64,000 nt of DNA from Liolophura sinensis (GCF_032854445.1 NC_088301.1:45999116-46063115); one strand, 5' to 3'. Shown: positions 52,901 to 61,556, counted from the stretch's first letter. The notes: a model not told the origin generated them from the sequence alone. Translations and numbers: made by a program.

Positions 52901-55705
52901 GAAGTGCGGAGGCACGAGGCTGTGCCATTCATAAATACACAGAATTAGGAGTTTTCTCTCATTATTTTTAAATTCAACATGTAAATCTATGTAGCAGTCG
53001 AAAAAGCAATTACCAAAGTCGCTCATGTCACCAAACAAAAACAACAGAAAAACATAGACTTGCTCATACATGTTCCTTTCATAGATTTACCTGTACATGT
53101 GTATGATTTAAAACTTTTGAAATCCTTTCCACAAAACTGTGTCTTTCAAACAAATAATGTTACATCAGGATCAATAGATTAAGCATATATATTAGTTCTG
53201 TACAAGAAGGCAATGTAAAGGGCTTGCAGGTGGATTGTTTTGTATGAGGGGAAGTAACTCTTTCATTGCACAGGTACAATATATCCAGTATAGTGTGTTG
53301 TCCAAATCAATGTCTAACATACAACTTTATCAGTATATAGTTTAACGTTAAATGGTAAATAACTGTCGTATTTATTTATTTTTCCTTTTAGGTTTCGAAC
53401 AGGTCCAGGTGTCATTCCAAGCAAGGTTCCAAAGACAGTGGAAAACTTAATTTTGGTGCTAAATGGACGAGAGCCTTCCAAAATAGATTTTGCCAAACTT
53501 TGGTTAGATCATCTGCCAACATTCCGCCAGTTAAGGAATGTTGCTGTCTTTCTTCTAGGCAATGAACAGTGTGATAATGAGTGGATCAAACCCTACATGG
53601 AATTCATGGGTGGAATTGTCAAATTTGTGTATTTGGTGTATGACAGTCCAGATATTGATGATGTAAATTTTTACCAATGGCCACTTGGTGTAGCCACGTA
53701 AGTAACTTTTTACTTTTCTTTAGTTAGATGAATCATTAAATGGAATAGACTTTTCTCATGCACACCTTCAGCAGGTTTGTTTCATTCCAACTAAAAATTC
53801 ACTCGAAAGATAACGAGGCAATTCATGGCCATTTACTTTTGGTGCAAAAGTAGGATATAATCCTTCTTTCCAAACAAACCTCAAAACACCTGTTTACGAT
53901 GATTAGAACTCCGAGATTCAGGGAAAATGAGGTGGCATTGAACCTGAATCGTTTATTAATTGGTGAAATTCAAGGTAAAATGAAGTACCTTAATTCTTCA
54001 ACCTTTTCAACTGTCTGTGCAACCAATATTTTAAAACATCCTGAGAAAACTATTTATCAGGTGTAGAGAAATAATATGCAGTTTGAGGAAGCTTGTATAT
54101 TCAGTTTTCACAAATAAATCATTTTTAACTTCATTTCCATAATAATTGTGTCCATAAATTCCACTGAAAAAAGTGCTTTAGAGGTTGAAAAGGTCAATGA
54201 TTTACAATAGTTGAATTACTACACAAGAGGTCTTAAACAAGCGTTCAAATTTTTCAACACATTTTATACCCTCCATACCAGTATATTTACTCTAAAGCAA
54301 ATATGCTTCCTACAAAATGTGTCAAATCTTACTTTCTTGAACAGTTTGAGGAACAGTTGTATACGAAATTCACCATATCTGTATACCAAAACATATTACA
54401 CGTGCATATTTATGGACATCTAGCAGTTCCTGAACACCACTGGTGTTCCACCAATATTGCAATGCAATTCATCATATGCACCAGGGGTTTGTGAAACTTG
54501 GGAAAGTTGGTCAGTATCTTGCTAAAATTGGTTTGCTGCACAGCCAGATACTCCTTTTTCCTCCAATTCTTGAGAAGGTGTTAAGCTTAAAGCAATACTC
54601 AATGAAATCAGAAAACGTACCTCTAATGCATGATAAATTTGCCTAGATATACATGTACGTAAAAAGGCAAGAGTTGATAGGATGATTAAGTTCACACCAT
54701 TTGGTGTTTCAGATACAGGGATTTTCCAAAGGTGGACAGTGCTCATCTACCTATAGAAATTCATAGGAAGTACAGCTGTAATTTTCTAGGAACAATATAT
54801 AGAAATTCCTCTAGGGAGAAGCTTGTCGAGACCTTGAAGGAGGGGCAGTACCAGGATATGTGCTATGTGAGGGCACGATATGAGTAAGTATCAAACAGAC
54901 AGGCCCTGCCAGGGAACTGCTTTAAAATTACATGTATACCGACTAAGGTTGGTTAGTCTACAGTATACATGTAAAGTCTATGTCAAGTACCTTCTGTAGC
55001 TTTTACAACCATCCAAGTTTGTGTTAGGGGCACCTGCCAATGTACAGTTGTACACCATCCATAAACATAGTTTTTGTGTACGAAATGTTTTTTTCTTCTT
55101 TAGAATGTACAAGAAATTTGATTTTTAATGAAGATAATGTGAAGATAAATCAGAGCATAATTGACCATAAGTTGACCATCTTTTCCAAGTCTGATTCAGG
55201 ATAGTGGTTTTCCATCCTTATGACCTAGATTGCCTTTGCACTTTTACTCAGTCTGTTTTAGCATGATCATTTTGTGTTTTTGTTTCTCAGGTGGTTGCCG
55301 AAGGAGTCGGCGGATAGCCGTGATGACTACCTCAGGGCCCTGGCTCAAAGTGATATGACCCTTAGTCCCGTAGGACAGAATACAGAGTGTTACCGAATCT
55401 ACGAGGCCATGTCCTACGGTTCTATCCCAGTTGTGGAAGATGCCATGACACCAGGACAATGTGGGGCTTCCAAATCCTCTGCCAATTTTCCTCTAAGGCT
55501 CCTAAAACAATACAAGGCACCTGTGATTTATGTTAAAAATTGGAGCGAACTTGCCGGCCTCTTGAAAAATGAGCGCCAGCTTACTCAGCAGCAAAAGGCT
55601 GCTCGTCGGCGTGAAATTATTCGATGGTATGAAAATTTTAAGTCACAAATGAGGGACAAATTTGCGTGGACAGTGTTGGAACGTTTCTTTAAGGTTAAGC
55701 GGTAG
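7799..55705 (+). CDS. RXYLT1: RXYLT1 (TMEM5), ribitol-5-phosphate xylosyltransferase 1, complete, 6 exons
   Basis: Exons 7799-7943, 15513-15713, 48000-48099, 53392-53697, 54713-54883 and 55291-55705 join through GT-AG introns into 1338 nt, 445 residues plus stop (human about 443). Family role: a type II Golgi enzyme that adds xylose to ribitol-5-phosphate on the core M3 O-mannosyl glycan of alpha-dystroglycan, before matriglycan synthesis. Seen: a short cytoplasmic basic tail and one membrane anchor at about residues 9-30; a charged stem with the conserved WNPW at about 56-59; EIWGKAAIGLYLWEH across exons 2-3; LILVLNGRE (168-176); LLGNEQCDNEW (203-213); YDSP...FQWPLGVAT-type block (232-251); CNFLGTIY in exon 5; and TECYRIYEAMSYGSIPVVED (339-358), an exostosin-like glycosyltransferase signature. 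Every block matches vertebrate RXYLT1 in order. The start MRW... aligns with the vertebrate start. Oddities: a 32-kb intron 2 and an overlapping uORF. Confidence 0.97.
8961..9048 (+). other. Exon-like short ORF in RXYLT1 intron 1
   Basis: ATG followed by about 31 codons of higher G+C content (MALNMALTDALFSLECEDVT at its start), ending near GGCAAAG|GTTTTC, a weak donor. It could be an unrelated nested first exon or chance. No family was recognised. Confidence 0.15.
15099..15270 (+). mobile_element. SINE of a second family, internally rearranged
   Basis: A tRNA-like head TTGGTGGCCTACTGGTCAGA then GTCCGCCTCGAAGTTGGGAG at 15108-15150, and a tail CCTCGTCGTCATATGACTG then GAAACCCCAAGCACACA at 15208-15267. 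Between them the B-box part is replaced by an ATGTACA-rich stretch (15150-15200). It differs from family 1 in both head and tail. Confidence 0.7.
15513..15713 (+). CDS. RXYLT1: RXYLT1 exon 2 (stem region)
   Basis: 201 nt between acceptor ctactcacag and donor ATTG|GTAAGT, phase 1 at both ends. It encodes DFQDDDHEWNPWGEAFEND at its start, comparable to the EEWNPWEGDEKNE stretch of vertebrate RXYLT1, and ends in VEIWGKAAIG. A plus-strand ATG at 15479 is in the intron and is not a start. Confidence 0.95.
16117..17582. repeat. 66-bp minisatellite array
   Basis: A 66-bp unit recognisable by CTCCAGCTGTAGGAATTAGG and GTACTTGTATGATCC. About 13 closely similar copies run from 16573 to about 17390 with start-to-start spacing of 65-67 bp. 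Diverged copies flank them: about three on the left (16117-16307) and three on the right (to 17582). Because 66 is a multiple of 3, both strands stay open with a 22-residue period, but this is a by-product of repetition, not a gene. Confidence 0.95.
16308..16572 (+). mobile_element. Full-length tRNA-derived SINE (family 1) inside the minisatellite
   Basis: The head carries an A-box-like TGGCTCAGTTGG (16318-16329) and a B-box GTTCAAGTC (16388-16396). The body runs through TTTCCTCCCACCATAATGC to a tail AGTACGGCGTAAAACACCAA and (AAAT)n. It is flanked by 12-bp target-site duplications, ACAAAGCTCCAG (16296-16307) and ACAAAACTCCAG (16573-16584), one mismatch. The tRNA-like head is pseudo-tRNA, not a tRNA gene. 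Confidence 0.9.
20085..20400. promoter_or_regulatory. Candidate conserved intronic island
   Basis: Higher-complexity block including CCTTTAATTAAGAGCCTGG and GCTGCATGCGAGAGC. A 65-codon minus-strand frame covers part of it without recognisable motifs. Confidence 0.22.
22277..22290. repeat. Poly(G) run
   Basis: About 14 consecutive G residues, unusual in this AT-rich intron. Confidence 0.9.
24729..24992 (-). mobile_element. Full-length SINE, family 1, reverse orientation
   Basis: Reverse complement of the 16308 element from tail (ATTTATTTGATTGGTG) to head (CCAACTGAGCCACGGAGG). The B box is readable on the minus strand at 24904-24915. Flanks CTAAGTGTGTTGTG (24715-24728) and CTAAGGTGTTGTG (24994-25006) look like a target-site duplication with one indel. 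Confidence 0.88.
26640..26752 (+). repeat. Dispersed repeat family A, copy 4 (5' part)
   Basis: Contains CAAAGAGCAACTATCAG, TTTGATTTTGAAGACAGAAC, GGATTGGCCAATTTCAGGGC and TTCACAG, in the same order as copies 3 and 5. Confidence 0.65.
27300..27640. promoter_or_regulatory. Candidate conserved intronic island
   Basis: Non-repetitive block with TTAATTGATA (27491-27500) and ATGTCATGATCAAATTCC, little homopolymer content and few ACATGT motifs compared with the flanks. Confidence 0.25.
29860..31240. repeat. Two diverged copies of an element with a TAATTGATTATGAT core
   Basis: About 29868-30022 and 31078-31224 appear related: CAATTCAC, CCT(G/C)TAATTC, TGATGCT, GGCAAA, TACC(A/C)..TGGC, and then TAATTGATTATGATA with TTAC(A/G)GAA in the same order. 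The shared core is a homeodomain/PBX-type site. Confidence 0.4.
31465..31612 (+). repeat. Dispersed repeat family A, copy 5 (most complete)
   Basis: It links the two halves: GAAAGAGCAACTTTCATC and TTTGATTTTGGG upstream, then CAATTCCAGGCCTTCACAAA, CAGTCTGCACAGAATA, GGAATATGCTTAAATAAACA and TGTAAACATGTTAAAG. No coding capacity or obvious terminal repeats were seen. Confidence 0.7.
34629..34649. repeat. Poly(T) run
   Basis: A run of about 21 T residues in RXYLT1 intron 2, with no recognisable element attached; possibly the A tail of an old reverse-oriented insertion. Confidence 0.8.
35328..35400 (-). mobile_element. Short SINE-tail fragment, family 1
   Basis: TTATTTATTTAATATTTATC then TGGTGTTTTACGCC, the outer end of the family 1 tail on the reverse strand. 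The rest is missing. Confidence 0.5.
35821..35983. repeat. 39-bp tandem repeat, about 4 copies
   Basis: GTGACAATGTAGGAGTTCTA recurs at exact 39-bp spacing (starts 35841, 35880, 35919, 35958). The copies are nearly identical, suggesting recent expansion. 39 is a multiple of 3, so a 13-residue repeating ORF appears on the minus strand; it is not taken as a gene. Confidence 0.92.
36240..36640. promoter_or_regulatory. Candidate conserved intronic island
   Basis: Relatively GC-rich block with overlapping open frames on both strands and no recognisable protein motif, no SINE or tandem structure. Confidence 0.25.
36842..37345. repeat. Local direct duplication, two diverged copies
   Basis: Copies at about 36842-36960 and 37208-37345 share CAATACTAT(T)AAAGAC, ACAGCA, GAG(A/G)GT, AGAGCAGC, TCACACATAAC, ACG(G/A)CCTCTTGTCA and ACAACAAG in order. 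The offset is about 366 bp. Confidence 0.75.
39140..39182. repeat. (TTTA)n/(TTA)n microsatellite
   Basis: A stretch of TTTA and then TTA units followed by T residues in RXYLT1 intron 2. A similar TTA/TTTA stretch lies at about 15833-15880. Confidence 0.85.
39890..40510. promoter_or_regulatory. Candidate conserved intronic island
   Basis: Complex, non-repetitive sequence with homeodomain-type cores (CATTGATTATGAAT near 40053; CAATTAATC at 40447-40455; CTTATTATGCATG near 40362). Open frames here resemble no protein I know. Confidence 0.27.
41014..41286. repeat. 23-bp tandem repeat, about 12 copies
   Basis: Variants of AAATCTGGGAACCCATAGCA (23-bp period) repeat about 12 times with substitutions such as GGGGTAC for GGGAACC. 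Since 23 is not a multiple of 3, the three frames rotate and give a 23-residue superperiod in a minus-strand pseudo-ORF. Confidence 0.92.
44380..44710. promoter_or_regulatory. Candidate intronic regulatory island with a perfect CRE
   Basis: Within RXYLT1 intron 2. It contains AGGATTAATTACAGATTA (44441 on), with bicoid/OTX-type GGATTA and homeodomain TAATTA cores, TAATCCC near 44551, and a perfect cAMP-response palindrome TGACGTCA at 44575-44582. It is richer and more complex than the surrounding intron and not a repeat copy. Conservation cannot be judged here. Confidence 0.35.
46250..46980. promoter_or_regulatory. Candidate conserved intronic island
   Basis: A long stretch lacking the usual ACATGT motifs and homopolymers, with higher G+C and long open frames on both strands (46593-46898 plus; 46538-46744 minus) that have no protein motifs. 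This pattern fits constrained noncoding DNA better than a gene. Confidence 0.28.
48000..48099 (+). CDS. RXYLT1: RXYLT1 exon 3
   Basis: 100 nt between acceptor gctttgtag and donor CTGAG|GTATGT, phase 1 in and phase 2 out. It encodes GLYLWEHILNGELE at its start, directly matching GLYLWEHIFEGLL of the vertebrate protein. It has no start codon and is invisible to a simple ORF scan. Confidence 0.94.
48100..53391. other. RXYLT1 intron 3
   Basis: About 5.3 kb, mostly AT-rich. It contains a tRNA B-box-like GGTTCAAGCC near 48768 with no convincing A box, and exon-like ORF pieces at 51909-52070 and about 52400-52510 that I cannot assign. A 132-codon minus-strand ORF (48821-49219) shows no family motif. 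Confidence 0.65.
51909..52070 (+). pseudogene. Exon-like ORF in RXYLT1 intron 3 after a 3' splice-site-like sequence
   Basis: TTTTTCTCTTCACAG precedes a 53-codon frame (LSDIKVISDRQDSIRNQIAK at its start) of charged, helical, protein-like composition ending in TAA. A second protein-like stretch lies at about 52400-52510. This may be an alternative terminal exon, a nested gene's last exon or a decayed insertion. Splicing exon 3 (phase 2) into it would not keep this frame, since the frame begins at phase 0. Confidence 0.2.
53392..53697 (+). CDS. RXYLT1: RXYLT1 exon 4 (N-terminal catalytic lobe)
   Basis: 306 nt between acceptor ccttttag and donor CCAC|GTAAGT, phase 2 at both ends. It encodes RTGPGVIPSKV, LILVLNGRE, LLGNEQCDNEW, YDSP and QWPLGVAT, all blocks conserved with vertebrate RXYLT1. 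The ATG at 53438 is internal. Confidence 0.97.
53698..54712. other. RXYLT1 intron 4
   Basis: About 1 kb. Roughly 53811-54215 is a copy of dispersed family B. The remainder has no recognisable feature. Confidence 0.7.
53811..54215 (+). repeat. Dispersed repeat family B, copy 2 (RXYLT1 intron 4)
   Basis: TTACTTTTGGTGCAAAAGTA (left part, also at 63.95 kb), then TTCAACCTTTTCAACTGTCT, AAAACATCCTGAGAAAACTA, CCATAATAATTGTGTCCATA and CCACTGAAAAAAGTGCTTTA. This is the longest copy in the window. Confidence 0.7.
54713..54883 (+). CDS. RXYLT1: RXYLT1 exon 5
   Basis: 171 nt between acceptor ggtgtttcag and donor TATGA|GTAAGT, phase 2 at both ends. It encodes YRDFPKV, then CNFLGTIYRNSSRE, matching TYRNFPVVEAS and CNFLGTIYENSSRQ of the vertebrate enzyme. 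It was recovered by translating in the required phase. Confidence 0.95.
54884..55290. other. RXYLT1 intron 5
   Basis: About 0.4 kb of AT-rich sequence ending in a good polypyrimidine tract and acceptor (tgtttctcag). Nothing else was seen. Confidence 0.8.
55291..55705 (+). CDS. RXYLT1: RXYLT1 exon 6 (C-terminal catalytic lobe and stop)
   Basis: 415 nt from acceptor to the TAG at 55703-55705. It encodes QSDMTLSPVGQNTECYRIYE, then YGSIPVVEDAMTPG and a basic helical C-terminus ending VLERFFKVKR. The R-x-x-E-(x)5-G-x-IPV pattern is typical of exostosin-like glycosyltransferases. An apparent ATG at 55274 is in the intron. Confidence 0.97.
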
Positions 55706-56783
55706 CACAGGGTACCTATAGGATGATGTACATGAAAGACATGTATATGTAGTACTTGGCATGAAAGGTGAGTAAAAGTGTGAAAGAAAGTGTCAGATTA
55801 CATTGGATTTCACCACTTACCACCATGTTATCATTGTTCAAGTTATAAACTGCCCTTCCATGATGAAAAAAAAAAAGTAAATGATTTACAGGATTTGAAG
55901 ACTATATTATCTGACCAGAAAGAAATACATCTAAGCTTTGGGATTCCTAGTTGTTTAAAGTATAAGATCATTTTGACCTTATATGAATTTTGTTGACATT
56001 AACACGATAAAGAATCACTGTATTTTCTAGATTAGAACACCTATGTAAAAGAAGTTGAAGACAGATTAAGTTACATATTATCATGATTCTGATCTGAGTA
56101 CATGTGCAAGAGCATTTCGGCTCTATATGGTAAGACTCTATAGGCTTTGGACATAGACTTTGTGTCAACATATACATAGTTTCAAGCGTTACCATGATCC
56201 AGATATTGCCAGTATCATCAGCATTTCACGTCAAAATTGGAAAATGTTGCAATATGTTGGTTTGGAGATTATGGAACTTCAGAAACTTGCGAAGGAATAT
56301 ACATGTACATGTTTGATTTGGTTTATAGGTGTTTAACACCATGCATAATATTTTGCATATATGACTGTAGTCAGTTTATTAGGAGAGGAATATAGACATG
56401 TCTAATCAGTTTATCACATTCAGATGGAGACAAATCTGAAAGACTATATATATATAGCATACACAAGTGTTGGTTGTAGTAACACTAAAATATTCATAGT
56501 ATCTTTCATATACTAGTTACGAAAAAGTGACCTGTATATACCTACGTGTATATAACATAGATCATTTTATTGCATGAATGTGTATTCCAGAAAGTCTAGT
56601 CGTCATATTCGACAAGAAAATAAGCCACAATTGTAATATTTTACCCTAGGTTGTTTTTCCCTCATTTTTGGTTGTGGTTCTATATTTAAGGTGAATGTAT
56701 ATGTTTGTTTGTTTTTTGGATAACTGAGACATGTTTTAAATATCTTTTTTGTGCAAGATTGTTTTGTGCAAGTGCTTTCCCAG

Positions 56784-56784
<1 letters not shown>

Positions 56785-56820
<36 letters not shown>
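56785..56820. repeat. (CT)n microsatellite
   Basis: An uninterrupted run of about 18 CT units downstream of RXYLT1. It generates spurious Arg-Glu ORFs on the minus strand. Confidence 0.97.
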
Positions 56821-56823
<3 letters not shown>

Positions 56824-57084
56824 GCAGTTGGTTTTTTGAAAAACAAAAGGGAGTAAACATATTGGCAGAAATATAAGGAAATTTTGCTGTGATACCATCT
56901 TGTATATGTATCAAACATTAAAAGTGATGTAGAATTGTTATAGATTTCTTGGTTTAAGAAGCAAGGAAGTCAGGTTAAGCTCAGTTTTGGATATAGTAGA
57001 TTTTTCAAGCATGACCAAATTTGTAGAATTTACCCCAAAATCCTGTCTCCACTCTGCCAGTCATCATTAGTTCTGTATTCTTTT

Positions 57085-57090
57085 AATAAA
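57085..57090 (+). terminator. First canonical AATAAA downstream of RXYLT1
   Basis: The first AATAAA on the plus strand after the RXYLT1 stop, about 1.4 kb away; an ATTAAA variant lies at 56927-56932. Either could be the poly(A) signal of a 1.2-1.4 kb 3' UTR. No transcript evidence is visible. Confidence 0.25.
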
Positions 57091-58620
57091 TTGCAAATTG
57101 GACAGTAGTGAATTTCACAATCAGGGTCATAGTATTGGGGAAGGTATATGGTATAGAACTTAATGATATAATGTAAACTACATACAGTGTATCTTAGGAT
57201 AAAACAATCTACAATAATAGTTGATATTAAATGGATAACATTCATGGGTTATGTCTTAAATGAAGTTTTTATTAGAAAGTTAACTCTACTACTTACTCAG
57301 TGTTTACATAATATAGACCTACATCAACATGTAGAGAACGGAAGGATTTTGTTGATATACAGTATACATATGTATGTTATCAATGAATGTGAACTTATTG
57401 ATTTTTATGATGTAATCAGGTCTGCCTTTCTGGGCCCAAAGCTTTAAATTGGTTTCCTTTTAAACTTTGTTACAAATGGCCTTTGTTGTGAATTTGTATT
57501 TTTAAGACATTGATGAATTTGATATACATACATGTAGGCTAGTGAGTCATGAGAAGGAATTTAAGATCAAGTGACGTTTACTCCTCTTTGTTTTTTTTTA
57601 GCTTGTGCTTTTCTCTCTTTTTCTAAAATTTGGGAAACTACTTGTACTTAATTGTACATATCTTTCTGGGAAAACAGCACTATTCTTGATTATGTGTTTT
57701 CAGTCAATTTTACCTGTGGTAAAGTGTAGTAAAAATATATAGGCCTGTGGCTTTTTGGGTTGAGCAGTAGTGAATGATAATTTATGGACTTAATGGATGT
57801 GACCATATTAGTATAATATGAACGTTGAAGGCAGACTCTGGAAAAACCCAACAACAAGATTGTGATGCTGTTATATTGATTTCAAGTTCTGTTCCTTTCC
57901 CATCTCATGTCACATTAGAAACAATACAATTTTACACATTTGTAACATTGCAGATATTGTGCTACAATCAGTTTTTGAAGTAACCATGGCTAGAGGTCCT
58001 ACTTCACATCCAAAACCACCTAACAGAATGAAAATTAAATGCCATTGCCCTATTCCAGACACCTGTGGACATTATTTATGAATGTGGGTGAATATGGGAT
58101 AATGAATGAAGTTTGGTGCTAAATGGCTGAACAGATACCTACGCCATTCCTTGTAAAATAGTCTCCCATGAAATGAGACATCTCAAATTACATACAGGTC
58201 ATAGATGGAAAAGTGATTCTGGTTTTCATAACTATGGGGTGGTGTTAGCGAAGGTGTATTTGTACGGATCGCTACTGTTACATGGCTTACAGTTACAACT
58301 GGATCTAGCTTTATTTGCACAAGTAGGCCTGTCTCATTTCATGGGAGCCTGCCGATAGGCCTACATGCAATAAGTGAGCAGTATTCAAGGTTCCAAGAAC
58401 ATCATTCATCATAGAATTGGTCTGTAATGCTTCTTGAAGTCCAAGAATTAATTGCATACACTCACTCACTCACAGAGGCTGATTTGGGATGAATAAAGGG
58501 AGATAACCAGTGCAATACTGGTTATTCCCCGTGATGATTGGTGTGACCAGCCAGTGGGGGCGTTAACTATTCAGAAACTTCCAGAAGTTAGCCACAATCC
58601 ATTGGGCCTGTAACATGTTT

Positions 58621-58771
58621 TGATTTTATTTGTTTGGCATTTTACGAATGTACTCAAGAATATTTCACTTATACGACGGCAGCCAGCATTATGGTGGGAG
58701 GAAACCCGGCACAGCCTGGGGGAAACCCACGACCATCCGCAGGTTGCTGGCAGACCTTCCCACTTATGTAA
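58621..58771 (-). mobile_element. 5'-truncated SINE, family 1, reverse orientation
   Basis: Only the 3' half of the element (tail to AACCTGCGGATGGTC on the minus strand) is present. Perfect 10-bp duplications TGTAACATGT lie at 58609-58618 and 58767-58776, so the copy inserted already truncated. Confidence 0.85.
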
Positions 58772-59764
58772 CATGTAATGAAACTTTATATAGCACGAAA
58801 CACCATTGCAGACTGGTAGGAGGATACATACACATTTTAGCACTTCAGTCCACAAGTGTTAACCTGTGTTTTCTAGCTGTGTGTGTGTGTCACAATGAGC
58901 ACGCTCGACTCAAATAACACCTGTATAATAACAAAGCATTTTGTCACATTGTGTTGGATGATTACCTTGTTAGACAGGAACATGCAGAACTAGGTACAGT
59001 GCGCTTGTTTTGTGTTAGGTAAGAGTGTATTTTTCTATATATTTTGGTAAACAGTGAGTGTTTGAGACCACAGAAGACAGAGTCTAAGTCTGTTAATTAT
59101 AGTATGTTATTTGTGTTACTGTTAATTTATAAAAGCAAACAAGTCAATAAATACAATCACCTCTTATCATATAAAAGTAACTTGATTGGTTGTTGTTCTC
59201 TTTATTCAATACAGTTTATTCGAAAGGTGATTTCATGATTTTGTTGCAAGCTGGTCATGACTTGTCCAGGTGATACTGGATCATTGATATAATTTACTGG
59301 ATTCAACCAAGTGCTGTATCAAAACAAAGAATAGGACACTGCCATATTGGTTTCCATATCAACTGTGTATTGCTTACAAAATCATAACCTAACAAGGATT
59401 TGCTACCATGCTTAGATGTTGACAATGACAACATATCGAATACAACAATATTACATAACTCAGTGGTAAAGTCACTTGTCATTCAGTCACTAGGTCACAC
59501 GAGACACAGCTGTCAATGCAGATTGGAGTGAGAAAAACAACCATGGTCCAGGGCAAATTCCTGGTGAGTGGTCGAAGGGACGAACACCCCAGAAAACATG
59601 ATTTTGTGTGTTTTTAGCTGTATTTTGGAAGCTTTTGTTCGCAAGCATACACAGTTATTTCGTCATTAGGCGAGATGAAAACCTCATACAACATTATGAC
59701 ACAATTTTGTTTTAGAAAAAAAAGAAATTTAATCCTTTTAAATACATTGAAAGTAAAAACGTTA

Positions 59765-60035
59765 TTTTTTTTATAAAAAGAAAGGTAAAAGTTGACAGGA
59801 ATTGAAACTTTTCTGCGTGAAAATACTGTAAATCTTCAACTTCGACCTCCAAAGCACTTTTTTCAGTGACAGTTATGTGTACAATTATTATGAAAAGGAC
59901 ACTAAAACGATTTTGTGTCATTCAAGAAACTTGCTTGAAAAAATTTTGAAATTTATTTCTTTACACCCCATACATAGTTCTCTCAATGTTTCAAAGTATT
60001 GGTCACAGGCATGGTTGAAAAGGTTGAAGAATAAT
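59765..60035 (-). repeat. Dispersed repeat family B, copy 3 (inverted)
   Basis: Read on the minus strand it gives TTCTTCAACCTTTTCAACCA, GAAACATTGAGAGAACTATG, CATAATAATTGTACACATAA, CACTGAAAAAAGTGCTTTGG and GAAGATTTACAGTATTTTC, collinear with copy 2 over about 250 bp. Confidence 0.7.
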
Positions 60036-60880
60036 GGTAGTCATATTGGTGGAAGACAAATGATCTCTAGTGTCAAGAGAACATTAGGTGAATGTTCTCT
60101 GAATGAATGAACAGGATAACTTGCTAAAAGGTTGATGGTGGTTTACTTCCGCACAGGTTTTCCTTGTTAACCATTAGTTAAATCCAATTACCAAAATCAC
60201 TCGCTGGAGACTTTTTATTTACCATATTTATTATTTTCAGATAACTCCTTGATGAACACCAGACATCTGAAGTTGAACCCAGTTGCTGATTACCCATGAA
60301 TTAAAAATTCTGAAATGGCACTTGAGGCTTCTTTTAGTTCTCTGGATTTAGGGAATCTTCAACAACTTGTAAAACTATCTTAATGTATACCACATGTAGC
60401 TGTAACAAGGCTGCAAGTTGTGTGTAGTGTCTTCAGTACAGCATTTCAGTGAGGCAGCACTGAGCTTGTCTGCCATGCAAATGAAATGTAAAACACATTT
60501 TTCATTTTACGAAGAATCTAAGCCATCATCTACATGACCAAAATGTGTTCCAGATAAGCACAACAGTTGACATATATATGTATTTGGATTTAAACTACCG
60601 GTAATTTTCATAAGCCAACAGTTGTATTCTGATTTGATTTTTGACCGTAAAGGTCTTTTCAAGGAATATTCGTAAAGTAGGCCTACCAATTACATTTGCC
60701 CATCTTGTAATTTAGTAGCCATTGAAAAATTAACTTGCTTGTTAGCTTTCAAGCTCATATATACAACCTTGCACAACAAGAGTAACCTAATCAGTTAAAC
60801 CTAGGCTCACACTGACCACAATATGGAGATGAGCACACTTGAGATATTTAAGATCCTGGCAGGTATAGGTATAATAGAGA

Positions 60881-61051
60881 CCTTGGCTTGTTGGCGTGAC
60901 ACAAAGATCTAGGAGCCTCTCACCCCGGTTTATTTTCTGGCTCTGCCTGGGTTGTTCACCATAAACGCATTTATGCTTGCCGTTGTCGTATAAGCGGAGG
61001 TTTGCCCATTAAGTGAAATAAATAAACCCATCAAATAAATAAATAAATAAA
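60881..61051 (+). mobile_element. Degenerate SINE, family 1
   Basis: Shows head-like TTGGCTTGTTGG, then AGGAGCCTCTCACC, GGCTCTGCCTGGGTT, GCCGTTGTCGTATAAGCGG and a tail ATCAAATAAATAAATAAA. The B-box region is deleted. An old copy. Confidence 0.7.
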
Positions 61052-61488
61052 AGTGTGTGAGCTCAAACTACCTGTACACAATACGAAATCATTACCGTGT
61101 TTCTTTTTTTTTCTTGATGACTAATCTAAAGCTAATCTGCTAAGCTAATTAATTTTCCATAAGCGACAATGTTAACGTTTAGCGCTGTAACTCAGTCCCA
61201 AACATTCTGTGGCCAATAATCTTTGGTCCATACCTGACCCAGCCTGAGAGAAAGAAGCCATAAAAATTTTGACAGGTTGACCGTCAAAATCTGGACCTTT
61301 CTATGCCGGCAGCTGGGAGGGGTGCCTAGCAACACCAAGGGGACCCGCACCCTCATCACCCGAACTCGTCCAGAATTTTCATCAGTAAAATTCATACCTG
61401 CCCAAAAGCTTAGATAATTTCCCTCATTTTGATACCAAGCATGCACATGTACACCAAAAACGGAAGACAGCAAGAAAAGATTTTACAC

Positions 61489-61556
61489 CCTAAAATTCAC
61501 AGAATTACATGAAAAGACTTTACACCCTAAAATGCACAGAATTACATTCGTCCTCC
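61489..61556. repeat. 34-bp tandem duplication
   Basis: Two adjacent copies sharing TTTACACCCTAAAAT and CACAGAATTACAT, just upstream of the third gene's promoter. Confidence 0.85.

Noticed and set aside
52745..53071. 108-codon minus-strand ORF in RXYLT1 intron 3
   Set aside because: No motif, and an overlapping plus-strand frame of similar quality; probably chance.
56603..56918. Arg-Glu-rich ORFs downstream of RXYLT1
   Set aside because: Translation artefact of the (CT)n microsatellite.
61192..61473. 93-codon minus-strand ORF upstream of the third gene
   Set aside because: No recognisable motif and no divergent-gene splice pattern; the stretch is only somewhat GC-richer than the intergenic background.
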